From: Nitrospirota bacterium
Lineage (GTDB): Bacteria > Nitrospirota > Nitrospiria > Nitrospirales > UBA8639
Assembly: GCA_003695915.1 (NCBI GenBank)
Contig: RFGF01000104.1
Location: forward strand, 61,443 to 125,442
Length of the DNA: 64,000 nucleotides
Direction: 5' to 3'
Under the pieces are notes generated by a model. The model saw only the letters and a list, made by a program, of their open reading frames with translations. It searched no databases and had not been told where the DNA came from. Shown one piece after another: positions 37,693-46,979 of this stretch. Each line of letters opens with the position of its first letter. Within the stretch, counting starts at the first letter, position 1. Both the position numbers and the translations under genes were made by a program.

Positions 37693-38424
37693 GTGAGTTT
37701 TGGTGACCCCTTAGCGTTGATCGGTTCGATGGGAGCACTCTCTCTGGCCATCCTGGCCATTCTCTCTTTGTTTTCTGTCATTTCCTGGGCGATTATTTTT
37801 CACAAATGGCGACGGTTTCGATGGATCAATGAAGACGAGCAACAATTTCTCCAAGCCTACACGCAACATCCTGCCGAACTCGACGGCCTACGGATGGTCG
37901 CACAAGAGCGAGTGGGAAGCGCCAGCGCCGCCGTCTTTCTTGCGGTTCTCGATCGGCTTCCATCCGGCCAGGATCCCCTTCGAGAGGGAATGCATAACGG
38001 AAATTCCCCTCACTCCCATCTTCCCGACCGCCAGTATTTGGAAAAAGTCGCTCAGCATGTGCTCCAAACCCATATCACCCAGCAAGAAGCCTTCTTGCCG
38101 ATGCTTGCTACCACCGGGAATACCACACCTTTCATCGGACTCTTGGGGACAGTGCTAGGTATTATCAATGCCTTTCGAGAAATTGGCGTTCAAGGCTCTG
38201 CCAGCATCGCCGCAGTGGCGCCGGGCGTTGCCGAGGCCTTGGTCGCGACAGCCGCAGGCTTATTTGCAGCTATTCCAGCGGTCATGGCCTACAACTACTT
38301 CTTGTCGCGTATTCGCAAAAACGCTTTTCGAGTGGAGGCCTTCGCGATTGAGTTCCTCAACGCCTTAGCTATGCACCACAAGGCATTGACTGAGCCTGCC
38401 GTCGAGACCGAGACCGTGTCATGA
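37693..38424 (+). CDS. tolQ: TolQ, proton-channel component of the Tol-Pal system (MotA/ExbB family)
   Basis: Inner-membrane subunit that, with TolR, converts the proton gradient into motion of TolA. 243 residues from GTG 37693 with GGGAGGAGG about 9 bp upstream. Three membrane segments are seen: about 12-35, 140-165 (TPFIGLLGTVLGIINAF) and 180-205 (VAEALVATAAGLFAAIPAVMAYNYF), the last two carrying the channel Thr and Gly residues of the family. It is the first gene of tolQ-tolR-tolA-tolB-pal and overlaps tolR by 4 bp. Confidence 0.93.
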   Translation: MSFGDPLALIGSMGALSLAILAILSLFSVISWAIIFHKWRRFRWINEDEQQFLQAYTQHPAELDGLRMVAQERVGSASAAVFLAVLDRLPSGQDPLREGMHNGNSPHSHLPDRQYLEKVAQHVLQTHITQQEAFLPMLATTGNTTPFIGLLGTVLGIINAFREIGVQGSASIAAVAPGVAEALVATAAGLFAAIPAVMAYNYFLSRIRKNAFRVEAFAIEFLNALAMHHKALTEPAVETETVS

Positions 38425-38858
38425 TCATCGAATCTCGGAATCGCCAATTCCTGGCAGAAATCAACGTCATACCCCTTGTCGACGTCGTCCTTGTCTTGTT
38501 GGTGATTTTTATGGTTACTGCCCCGATGCTTCACCGCGGATTGGACCTCGAGCTCCCCTCTTCCTCCTCCAATACCATTCAAGCTCAAGAGCGGCTGATC
38601 GTGACCATTCAGCGAGACCGAACAGTCTTTTTGGGTAACGACGCTGTGAACTTAACGGAGTTGCGGACTAGGCTCACCCAAGCGCGGCAGGCGAATCCGT
38701 CGATTTCCGTGTATCTTCGGGCAGATCGATCTATTCCCTATGGGACCATCGTTTCGGTCATGGATGAAATCAAGCGTGCCAAAATCGATCGCTTGGGCAT
38801 GGTCACCGAACCGAAGCTAGAGCACGTACAGGAGGAACCCATTCGCAGCACCCAGTGA
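38421..38858 (+). CDS. tolR: TolR, Tol-Pal energiser component (ExbD family)
   Basis: 145 residues, one membrane helix near the N-terminus with the essential channel Asp in FLAEINVIPLVDVVLVLLVI, then a periplasmic ExbD-type domain containing LPSSSSNTIQ and VYLRADRSIPYGTIVSVMDE. It starts by ATGA overlap with tolQ, so translation is coupled. The acidic start and length are normal. Confidence 0.94.
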   Translation: MIIESRNRQFLAEINVIPLVDVVLVLLVIFMVTAPMLHRGLDLELPSSSSNTIQAQERLIVTIQRDRTVFLGNDAVNLTELRTRLTQARQANPSISVYLRADRSIPYGTIVSVMDEIKRAKIDRLGMVTEPKLEHVQEEPIRSTQ

Positions 38859-38927
38859 ACGATTCTGTCCATGCCATGATTGCCTATCCTTGTGATAATG
38901 CATGAAGCAGCCATCAGTCTCATTTCC

Positions 38928-40775
38928 ATGGAGTACGACCGAGAGCCCCGCGTGGGAACGGCTTTCCCATTATGGTTGCTCGGCTCCTCGGCCTTGCACA
39001 TTCTCATTTTCTTCGTCCTTGTCACTGTGCAATTTTCACCACCCGATCCGCTGCCCATCTCGACGCTCGAGGTCGCATTGGTCACATTGTCAGATCCGAC
39101 CTCCGCACGGAAGCGTGACACTCTTTCCTCAGCATCTTCGCCGAGCTCAGCATCGCAAAAATCCCTATCCAAAGCGGCCCGTCAACAGTCTCGCGAATCT
39201 ATGCCTGCCCCCTTGCCCGTTGTTCCACAACGGGAACGTTTGTCAGAGTCATTCGCCGGGGCGATGAAATCGATTCCTGTTCCGCAGCCGATCAATCCTG
39301 TTACCCTGCCTGTTCCCGATCCTGTTTCATCGACTGCTACTCTGCCACCTGACACCTCACGCTTGGCCAGTCAAGCTTTACCCGATATCGAGCTCCCGCC
39401 TGAAGCCCCAAATTTTCGTCCGGTCCAGCCACTGCCCAATAAGGACCTCTCGGTTCCAGCACCACCTGTCTTGTCGGCATCCGACATGACCCCGTCGCGA
39501 CCCACCCAATCTCAGAAGCCATCGGTGCCCGCAACTCGTCCGTCACCGGAGCCCCAAGTTCGCGAAACAGTCCGGGAACTACTCACGCGTGTCCCATCTG
39601 TTCCCAAAGCTCCTTCGCTTGCTTCCGCACAACCGCTTCCGCTTGAATCGAGTGACCTGCCGGACCACCAGACACCCGCTGCTGTATCATCCTCGATCGA
39701 AGACCTCGTAGCCTCCATCCCTCTGCCCAAGCAGCGCCCAAGAAACATGATCAAACCTAAACAGGCCGTCAAAGCCAAACCGCCTCAACGAACTCCTTCT
39801 GTGCCGATGCCCCAAGCTCCGACGTTGGCGCCGGCAACGCCTTCGGAGAAACCGCGACCCTTCGCCAAAACGGTGCCGGTTCCACAAGCTCCACGGCGCC
39901 GCCCCCTCGCGGAATCGCTTCAGGAAGTCCTCGGAACCGTGACTATCCCCGAAATCCGAGAGCAGCCTCCATCCATCTCCCTGCCGGAGTTCACCGACAA
40001 GGATTCGCCAGCTCTCGAAAAAGCGCGTCGAACCACCCGAGAAGCCATTGCACAACTTCCCTCTTCTGACCCGACATGGCCTCGCACCTCCGAGGTGACC
40101 GAGCAGTCACGAAACAAGGCTCAGGAAGCACTGGCCCGCATCAAGATCCCCGATGTTCCGGTTTCTCGCAAGCCTTCTATTCCGTCTTCATCGCCGCAAG
40201 CCCCCGATACTGCCAAAGCCAATCGACGCATTCAACAAGCGTTGGCGAAGATCAAAATTCCAGAAGAACTCCCCGTGACCAAAACCAAATCCACCCAACC
40301 GGTGATACAACCGATGCACCCGGACACGCTACGAAACGAGATCGACAACCAACTGGACAACCTCAAAGTTCCCGAGGTTCGTCCGATCGACTCTCTTCGG
40401 TCACGGCTGCAAGTTCGTGCGATCACCGATGCGGAACCGGAAAGCACACAGGCTCAAGGCCTAGGGACGAGGTCCTCCCAAGTCGCTTCGTCGATACACC
40501 GTCAATATTTAGCTCGGGTCAGAGAGCTCATCGACAGGCAGTGGATCGCGCCAACCCTGTCCATTGACAACAAACATCTGGAGACCATTGTCGCGTTTCG
40601 AATTCTCCGCAACGGGACCATCACCCAACTTCATGTAGAAAAAGGATCGGGGCATCCTTACTATGACGCAGCTGCTCAACGAGCGGTCCAAGCCGCCGAT
40701 CCATTGCCCCCGCTGCCAGAAATACTCGATCAGTCCTCTCTCGATGTTCATTTTCGCTTTACACTCGGGAAGTAA
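38928..40775 (+). CDS. tolA: TolA/TonB-like energy-transducing protein with long Pro-rich linker
   Basis: Links the TolQR motor to the outer membrane. Start chosen at ATG 38928 (MEYDREPRVG), placing one membrane helix (LGSSALHILIFFVLVTVQF) close to the N-terminus. In-frame starts at 38880 (TTG) and 38898 (ATG) are also possible. A linker of about 480 residues rich in Pro, Ser and Ala carries imperfect repeats of IKIP-type motifs (LARIKIPDVPVSRKP, LAKIKIPEELPVTK). A TonB-type C-terminal domain follows (SIHRQYLARVRELIDRQWIA, VAFRILRNGTITQLHVEKGS, AAQRAVQAADPLPPLPE). The linker is long enough to span the periplasm. Confidence 0.87.
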   Translation: MEYDREPRVGTAFPLWLLGSSALHILIFFVLVTVQFSPPDPLPISTLEVALVTLSDPTSARKRDTLSSASSPSSASQKSLSKAARQQSRESMPAPLPVVPQRERLSESFAGAMKSIPVPQPINPVTLPVPDPVSSTATLPPDTSRLASQALPDIELPPEAPNFRPVQPLPNKDLSVPAPPVLSASDMTPSRPTQSQKPSVPATRPSPEPQVRETVRELLTRVPSVPKAPSLASAQPLPLESSDLPDHQTPAAVSSSIEDLVASIPLPKQRPRNMIKPKQAVKAKPPQRTPSVPMPQAPTLAPATPSEKPRPFAKTVPVPQAPRRRPLAESLQEVLGTVTIPEIREQPPSISLPEFTDKDSPALEKARRTTREAIAQLPSSDPTWPRTSEVTEQSRNKAQEALARIKIPDVPVSRKPSIPSSSPQAPDTAKANRRIQQALAKIKIPEELPVTKTKSTQPVIQPMHPDTLRNEIDNQLDNLKVPEVRPIDSLRSRLQVRAITDAEPESTQAQGLGTRSSQVASSIHRQYLARVRELIDRQWIAPTLSIDNKHLETIVAFRILRNGTITQLHVEKGSGHPYYDAAAQRAVQAADPLPPLPEILDQSSLDVHFRFTLGK

Positions 40776-40778
40776 CGT

Positions 40779-42128
40779 ATGAAACGGTTCAACCGATCGT
40801 TTATGACTTGGATCTTGCTGTTCGCACTGGTCAGCGGAACCTGGTGGATTCCGACCATGGCCGAGGAAGTGTTTCTTGAAGCTACGCGGGAAGATTTTCA
40901 AAAAATTCCCATCTGGGTCTTGGATTTTCCTTATGTAGGGACGAATCACACTGGCCAGCTGAATGGTTACCAAGACGCTGTCGACGTCCTCAAAGCTGAC
41001 CTCACCAGGTCCCAGGTTTTTGCCGTCCAAGACCTGCCGGCAGCCCGCGTCCCATTTCCGGAAAGCAAATGCCTGCGCCCACAGATCTTATCCACAGCCG
41101 CCGAACGGGGCATCACCGCATCCACATGGGGACGAATCATCGTCGGTCAGGCAAACACGGCTTCACCAGGTCTGATTTTCGACGCTTGCGCGTTCGATAC
41201 CGGCAACAAAGAGTTCTTAGTCGGCAAACGCTACTATTCAGGCACCGTTTCCGAATCCCTCCTCCGGCTCATGATCCACCGATGGGCGGATGAATTAGTG
41301 TATCGCTATACCGGTGAACCTGGCATCGCTCAAACAAAAATCGTTTATGTTTCCGAACAACATCGAGGGCGAGAACTGTTCGTGATGGATTACGATGGGT
41401 ATGGTCCGCAACAAGTGACGGCAAACGGATTTTTGAATTTGATGCCGGCTTGGCATCCCAACCGTCGATTCATTGTCTATACAGCCTATCGCGGCCACAA
41501 ACAAGAAATCGTGCAGCGCGAATTGGCCTCGGGGAAAGAAGACATTCTGGTCTCCGCAGCGAGCTTGAATATCACTCCGGCCTTTTCGCCGGACGGCAAA
41601 TGGTTGGCCTATGCCTCGGCAGACAGCGGCAATTCCGATATTTTCAAGCTCAATATGGAAACCCGGACGATTCAGCGCTTGACCACTCACCGAAGCGCCG
41701 ATCTTTCCCCATCGTGGTCGCCGGATGGTCGGCACATCGTCTTTACGTCGGACAGGGGTGGGCGTCCGCAGCTCTATATTATGGACGCTGACGGCAATCA
41801 TGTTCGACGACTGACTTTTCAACATGACTACAATGCAGCCCCAGCGTGGTCGCCACGAGGCGACTGGATTGCCTATGTTTGCCGGATTCCCCGCCAGGGG
41901 TTTAAACTGTGCCGGATTACGCCGGACGGTCGACAAGCCGTGCAAATCACCAAAGGCCCCAGTATCGACGATTCGCCGTCGTGGTCACCCAATGGGCGAC
42001 ACCTCGTTTTCAGTTCGGTTCGCCGAGGAGCAAGCCATATTTATCTGATTCATCGGGACGGGACAGGTCTCGAACGCATCACCCAGAACGGCACACATCA
42101 CAGTTCGCCAGCATGGTCGCCACTGTAA
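40779..42128 (+). CDS. tolB: TolB, periplasmic beta-propeller of the Tol-Pal system
   Basis: Periplasmic protein that contacts Pal and TolA. 449 residues with a signal peptide (MTWILLFALVSGTWWIPTMA). The N-terminal TolB_N domain (FLEATREDFQKIPIWVLDFP) precedes a propeller of about six PD40 blades with the repeats TPAFSPDGKWLAYASADSGN, SPSWSPDGRHIVFTSDRGGR and PAWSPRGDWIAYVCR. It starts 4 bp after the tolA stop. Length and repeat count are standard. Confidence 0.95.
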   Translation: MKRFNRSFMTWILLFALVSGTWWIPTMAEEVFLEATREDFQKIPIWVLDFPYVGTNHTGQLNGYQDAVDVLKADLTRSQVFAVQDLPAARVPFPESKCLRPQILSTAAERGITASTWGRIIVGQANTASPGLIFDACAFDTGNKEFLVGKRYYSGTVSESLLRLMIHRWADELVYRYTGEPGIAQTKIVYVSEQHRGRELFVMDYDGYGPQQVTANGFLNLMPAWHPNRRFIVYTAYRGHKQEIVQRELASGKEDILVSAASLNITPAFSPDGKWLAYASADSGNSDIFKLNMETRTIQRLTTHRSADLSPSWSPDGRHIVFTSDRGGRPQLYIMDADGNHVRRLTFQHDYNAAPAWSPRGDWIAYVCRIPRQGFKLCRITPDGRQAVQITKGPSIDDSPSWSPNGRHLVFSSVRRGASHIYLIHRDGTGLERITQNGTHHSSPAWSPL

Positions 42129-42183
42129 AAGCCGGACAAGCCCTTCATAGACACGGCCGTTTCACGAACAAGGAGCATGACAA

Positions 42184-43488
42184 ATGACTCGACACTCCCA
42201 TTGGTGCCTCGCCATCACAGGATGGTTCATGATCTTCCTCATCGGAATGATCGGATGCGGGCAAAAACGCATCCATGTTGCGACGACCTCCGGAAGCCCC
42301 GACTCTTCACTGACACTCGCCGCCAACCAAGCCAAGAACGATCAATCCGACTCGCGCGGACTCTCACGTTCTGAGCTTCAAGATTCCGAAATTGGAGAGG
42401 GGCCCGCCGGCCCTGCAGAAGCTGCAGAACACGAGCCCCTTCTGTTTGCTCACCAACCGGCTTCGCTCCCTAGCGAGACACCCGTCGATGTTTCTGCGGC
42501 GAATACCCAAATCCTAAAGGCCACGCACCCGAATTCCACGAGGTCCGGGCAGGAAAACGAACCAACAGACACGTCGGTGCCCGGTCGAGAGATTTTATCT
42601 CAGTCGCCGTCATCGAGTGGATCGACTCCCGATCCGTCTGCTGAACCAAACCGAGCCGACTCCTCTTCCAACGCCAATGCCGACCCTTTTCATCGAGAAG
42701 AGAACGCTGCCGAGGACATGTCCCGTCCAGGCAGCGAGCCCCCTGGCTCGAGATCGAGCGAGGTGCCGCAGGCAAACCAAATCGCGTCAGCGCTTGCTTC
42801 TCCCGATCGAGAAGGCGTTCCCCGCGACGATCAACGTCTCGACAACCGACAAAGGGCAGCAGCATCGAGCCACCCAAACTCTGTGCGCTCCTTCCCTTCC
42901 ACCCCCTCCGATCGAATCGCCTCGTCGCCCTCTCCGAATCGGGATCAAGATCGCGCTTCAGCTTTCTTGGGTTCAGCTTCCGAACCCAATGAATCCGATG
43001 TTCTCCCACCTGAACCGTTAGCCCTCGATGCTCGCGGAGCGTCCGAGACATTGGTGTCCCCGGAACCCCTCCCGAGTGAAACGACCATCGCCAAGGTCGA
43101 GCCCTCCGAGGCCATTCAGCATCAACTGGATCAGCTGAAAGAAGAAGAGTCGGATGCACTGCTCGACGTCTTTTTCGAGTTCGACAGCTGGGCGTTGACC
43201 CCTGAAGGCCGTGCGGCATTGGAGAACAATGCCGAATGGCTCAAAACCCAGTCCTCAGCCAAGTTGTTGATTCAAGGACACTGCGATCAACGGGGAACCC
43301 AGGCCTATAACCTGGTCCTCGGAGAAAAACGAGCGACGGCGATTCGTGACTATTTGATCGAACTGGGCATCGATCCCGATCGACTTTCGATCGTGTCCTA
43401 TGGCAAGGAAAAACCTTTCTGCACCGATTCGACAGAAGTGTGCTATCAACTCAACCGCCGCGGACATTTCGTCGTTCGAAATCCTTAA
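42184..43488 (+). CDS. pal: Pal-like peptidoglycan-associated lipoprotein with very long linker
   Basis: Outer-membrane lipoprotein that binds peptidoglycan and TolB. The 434-residue product has a signal and lipobox (FLIGMIGC, Cys25). About 300 residues of low-complexity Ser/Pro/Glu sequence follow, then the OmpA C-terminal domain from about residue 325 (DVFFEFDSWALTPEGRAAL, LIQGHCDQRGTQAYNLVLGE, KRATAIRDYLIELGIDPDRL). Typical Pal is 150-200 residues, so this linker is exceptional. It starts with GGAG before ATG 42184. It belongs to the tol operon. Confidence 0.92.
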   Translation: MTRHSHWCLAITGWFMIFLIGMIGCGQKRIHVATTSGSPDSSLTLAANQAKNDQSDSRGLSRSELQDSEIGEGPAGPAEAAEHEPLLFAHQPASLPSETPVDVSAANTQILKATHPNSTRSGQENEPTDTSVPGREILSQSPSSSGSTPDPSAEPNRADSSSNANADPFHREENAAEDMSRPGSEPPGSRSSEVPQANQIASALASPDREGVPRDDQRLDNRQRAAASSHPNSVRSFPSTPSDRIASSPSPNRDQDRASAFLGSASEPNESDVLPPEPLALDARGASETLVSPEPLPSETTIAKVEPSEAIQHQLDQLKEEESDALLDVFFEFDSWALTPEGRAALENNAEWLKTQSSAKLLIQGHCDQRGTQAYNLVLGEKRATAIRDYLIELGIDPDRLSIVSYGKEKPFCTDSTEVCYQLNRRGHFVVRNP

Positions 43489-43556
43489 GACCATACGAAC
43501 GCACTCAGCCAAGCAAACCCGACATGGTTATGGCCGCTCATTCGACGAGAGCTAGC

Positions 43557-45848
43557 ATGATCCCGAATCTGCCCCTGTTTCGATGTACACATGTTGCTCT
43601 CACCCTCTGCATAGGGGTGCTGAGCGGATGTTTGGCTCAGCAAGCTGATCTGGCCAGAATCCAAAGAGATCTGGAACTGCGGATCGCACGACTCGACAAA
43701 AAAGAAAAGGACTTGAATGCGTTGGTGGCGCAAGCCAACGAACGCATTGCCCAACACAATCAAGAACTTGCCAAAAAATCTAAAGCCGTCAACGACTTGT
43801 TCAAAGCCCGGGCCGAAATTCGTCAAGAACTGCGCGCTCTGCGAGAGATGGACCTGCCGTCTATTTCTGGACACATCGAGGAACTCACCCATCACCTGGA
43901 CAACCTGAAGCAAGACCTCGACAACCTGGGGGCAAGCACAGGCACGCGCTTCGACGCGGTCGAAGCACGATTGACACAGGTCGAAACCACCGCAAGCAAG
44001 AATGCCGATGCCATCGAGACAGGGCACGCGCAATTTACGGCGTTGGTCGAACAAATCGATCAGGATCGCACGACCCTCAATCAGAAATTGGCGGAATTTC
44101 AATCGGCGCTTACCGATTTCAAAGGTTCCCTGGCTGCACTCAGCGAGGAATTGGTGGAGGAAAAACAACGCGCGGCCCAAGCGGAGACCCAGCTCGCTCA
44201 ACGCTTGGACCAGAGCGAGGAGACCACTCAAGCCGCGCTGGCCAAATTTCAAACGGCCTTGACCGAACTTAAGGCTTCCCTGTCCACGCTGAGCGAGGAG
44301 CTGGTCAAGGAAATCCAACGAGCCACCCACGCGGAGACCCAACTCGCACAACGGCTGGACCAGGCCGACGAGACCACTCAAGCCGCTTTGGCTGAATTCC
44401 GAACGGCTTTGACCGAACTCAAACATTCTTTGACTGTGCTCGGCGACCAACTATCCGATGAAACAGCGCGTGCGACCCAGGCGGAAACCCACTTAGCTCA
44501 ATTAGTGAACCAATCCACAGAAGCCAACAAAACTGCCTTGACCACCATTGAACAAAGCTTGAACACGAGTCTCTCGGCTATTCGAAACGAACTCCGCGCC
44601 GAACAAGAAAAGGCCAGACTCCAGATCGACAAAACGCTCAAGGAACAGGTGACACATATTCAAGAGTTGACGAAAACGCTGGCCCAGGTTCAAGAGGCCC
44701 TGAAGCAATCGAGCACGCTTTTAGGTACGCGAATCGACGAGCAGGGCACCCAACTGACGACCTTGTCCGACAAGGTGACGCAACTCGAAAACCAGATAGC
44801 TGGCTTGACTCAACAGGTGTCCGCCGATACCACAGCCCTCAAAACGTATCTGGAACAATACGTCAACACCAGCATCCAATCGATGACCACCGATCTCGAT
44901 CAACGCCAACAGCAACTGGAAACCCAAGTCGAGGCTCTTCAATCGTCCGTTCAGCATCTGGAGACGCAAGTTCAGCAGGATACGGACCAAGTCCAGGAAC
45001 TCAATCAAACCGTCGTTCGACTTCGAGAAGCCTTGGATGTCATGGGAGAACTGTTGGGCAAGCGTGGCGATAAATTGGTCGAACAGGCGAGCCTCTTGAG
45101 TCAACGGCTGAGCGAGCTCGAAGCCCATCAACACCGTATCGACAAGCAAGTGTCGGAAAATGCCCAACTCACCGCCGAGCACTTGAACGAGGTCAATGCC
45201 AGCGTCACGGCCTTGACCCAAACGGTTCAACAAACGGCGGAAACCCTGGCTTCGCGGATCGATGCGCACGATACCTCGATCGCCGACCTCCAAACAGCAT
45301 TGAACGCATTGCATACGATGAAAACCAAGGTCGCCGATATCGAAACCCGACTCCACGCCACCGCCCAATTAGGCACATCCCTTCAGAACACCGTTCAACA
45401 GATCATCGACCGGTTGAAGGAAATTGAAACGCACCAGACGGAATTAGTGCAGACACTCGGGGAGGACAATCAAGCCACAACCACTCATCTGGCCAAAGTC
45501 AATGAGGCTGTTGCGTCCGTTGCAAAAGCCTTGAAAGATGTGAACACAGCACTGAACGCACGCCTCGACGAACAGGCTCGCCAGCTAGCTGAAGCCCGAA
45601 ATCAGATCCAGACAATCCACACCCTGACTGAGACCTCGCAAACCAACGTCGCCCATCTCAACCAATTGACGGAAACCGTCAATCAACTCCGAGAGGTGTT
45701 GAAGACGGTCAGTACGAAGCTGGGCGGTCGCGTGGACGACCATGAGCAGCGTCTGGTGGAGATCAGCAAACGCCTCAATCGCTTGCTCGGCAAGTCCTCT
45801 GCCCTAGCCAAGCCACAGCCCGATCGTCCGTCTTCTCGGACTCCATGA
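43557..45848 (+). CDS. Large coiled-coil lipoprotein inserted in the Tol-Pal locus, 763 residues
   Basis: Start at ATG 43557, which places a lipoprotein signal (LTLCIGVLSGC, Cys25) directly at the N-terminus; the frame extends upstream into pal but that part is not protein-like. Almost the whole mature chain is heptad-repeat coiled coil, rich in Gln, Thr, Leu, Ala and Glu, resembling Lpp- or tropomyosin-like filaments. It contains three near-identical tandem 50-residue units (44088-44537). No enzyme motif is seen. Position between pal and ybgF suggests an outer-membrane-tethered spacer or scaffold of the envelope (inference). Confidence 0.83.
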   Translation: MIPNLPLFRCTHVALTLCIGVLSGCLAQQADLARIQRDLELRIARLDKKEKDLNALVAQANERIAQHNQELAKKSKAVNDLFKARAEIRQELRALREMDLPSISGHIEELTHHLDNLKQDLDNLGASTGTRFDAVEARLTQVETTASKNADAIETGHAQFTALVEQIDQDRTTLNQKLAEFQSALTDFKGSLAALSEELVEEKQRAAQAETQLAQRLDQSEETTQAALAKFQTALTELKASLSTLSEELVKEIQRATHAETQLAQRLDQADETTQAALAEFRTALTELKHSLTVLGDQLSDETARATQAETHLAQLVNQSTEANKTALTTIEQSLNTSLSAIRNELRAEQEKARLQIDKTLKEQVTHIQELTKTLAQVQEALKQSSTLLGTRIDEQGTQLTTLSDKVTQLENQIAGLTQQVSADTTALKTYLEQYVNTSIQSMTTDLDQRQQQLETQVEALQSSVQHLETQVQQDTDQVQELNQTVVRLREALDVMGELLGKRGDKLVEQASLLSQRLSELEAHQHRIDKQVSENAQLTAEHLNEVNASVTALTQTVQQTAETLASRIDAHDTSIADLQTALNALHTMKTKVADIETRLHATAQLGTSLQNTVQQIIDRLKEIETHQTELVQTLGEDNQATTTHLAKVNEAVASVAKALKDVNTALNARLDEQARQLAEARNQIQTIHTLTETSQTNVAHLNQLTETVNQLREVLKTVSTKLGGRVDDHEQRLVEISKRLNRLLGKSSALAKPQPDRPSSRTP
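44088..44537 (+). repeat. Three in-frame 150-bp tandem repeats
   Basis: Units begin at 44088, 44238 and 44388. Each encodes 50 residues beginning LAEFQSALTD, LAKFQTALTE and LAEFRTALTE and ending with the Q-L-A-Q-x-(L/V)-x-Q pattern. They are imperfect copies inside the coiled-coil gene; the fixed in-frame period marks internal duplication. Confidence 0.9.
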
Positions 45849-46003
45849 GTTGAGCGTTCCGATCTAGTGGGATGCGATCGCCCAGCCGCGTCTCCTCGTC
45901 TCCCTGCCGAGTAAGAGGCTTTTTACTTTTCTCGGACCGTGTCGCCTTGGTAAGATTCCATGTGATGAATCCTCGGACTCTCACACAACCTTCGGGAACA
46001 CGG

Positions 46004-46918
46004 ATGTCTCGTATCGCACGCTCCGATCTGCACGGGGTGCTTCTCGTTGCGTGCTGGATCGGCTTCAGCGCATGCGCGACCGATCCGGATATCAGCGAGC
46101 TCCATAAGCAAATTCAGACCTTGCAAACCACACAAGCATCCATGCTTCAACGCGAGCAGACGGTGATGGAGCGCCTCACTGAAATCGAATCCAAGCTCGA
46201 CGAGCATGATTTCTTGGTCGGCGAACTGATCAAAACCGAAGAAGAATCGAACCTGGATACTCGACACCTCCTCGACAAACTCGAGCGGATGCACGCTCGG
46301 CTCCGAGAACAAATCGACCAAACTCGCGAGGCCACGCAGCGCCGCGATCGCGACCTGTCCATTCGCGTCAAGGCATTGGAGTCACGATTGGAAAACCTGG
46401 TGCACGGAAAAACCCCGGTGATGCCCCCGAACGTGCCGACCCGATCCTCCCCCGATGATAGGACCTCTCAGGGCCCGCACACCGAGCCCCCGTCTCGCTC
46501 TCCGGCACGTCAAGAGGAAGAAACCGCGAAACCGCTGAATCAGGCTGCCTTATTTCGATCGGCATATAAGGCCTATCTCGGGGGGCAATACGAACGAGCG
46601 ACATTGGAATTTACTCGTTTCGTCAAACGGTTTCCGACGGCGGCGCTCACGCCACAAGCCTATTATTACTTGGGCGATGCGCATTACACGCTCAAACATT
46701 ACAAGGAAGCCACGCTCGCGCTCCAGCACGTGATCGAGGCATTTCCTGACAACCATTATGTGCCACCGGCCCTCTATAAATTGGGATTGGTCATGGCGAG
46801 TTCCAATCAACCCGAACGCGCGCAACAGTTCTGGACCAGGATTCTCGAGGAATATCCTGATTCGCCGGAAGCGGAGTTCGCCAAAGACCAATTGGCCAAA
46901 CTCTCGGAATCGTCATGA
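46004..46918 (+). CDS. ybgF: YbgF/CpoB, Tol-Pal-associated TPR protein
   Basis: Periplasmic coordinator of Tol-Pal with peptidoglycan synthesis in other Gram-negatives. Start chosen at ATG 46004 (304 residues) so that the lipoprotein-like signal ending GFSAC (Cys24) is N-terminal; ATG 45965 is also in frame. An N-terminal coiled coil (about 35-140), a Pro/Ser linker, and C-terminal TPRs (LFRSAYKAYLGGQYERATLE, AYYYLGDAHYTLKHYKEATL, ALYKLGLVMASSNQPERAQQ) give the family architecture. An acylated version is a little unusual. It is last in the tol gene run. Confidence 0.92.
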   Translation: MSRIARSDLHGVLLVACWIGFSACATDPDISELHKQIQTLQTTQASMLQREQTVMERLTEIESKLDEHDFLVGELIKTEEESNLDTRHLLDKLERMHARLREQIDQTREATQRRDRDLSIRVKALESRLENLVHGKTPVMPPNVPTRSSPDDRTSQGPHTEPPSRSPARQEEETAKPLNQAALFRSAYKAYLGGQYERATLEFTRFVKRFPTAALTPQAYYYLGDAHYTLKHYKEATLALQHVIEAFPDNHYVPPALYKLGLVMASSNQPERAQQFWTRILEEYPDSPEAEFAKDQLAKLSESS

Positions 46919-46979
46919 GTCTGGTCCTCGAGCAACCGTGCCACCTTCGTCGACCTTCCAAGATAACGGTCGCTCATCG

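Noticed and set aside
44088..44537. CRISPR-like repetition
   Set aside because: Repeats are 150 bp, contiguous, in frame and without spacers; they are coding duplications.
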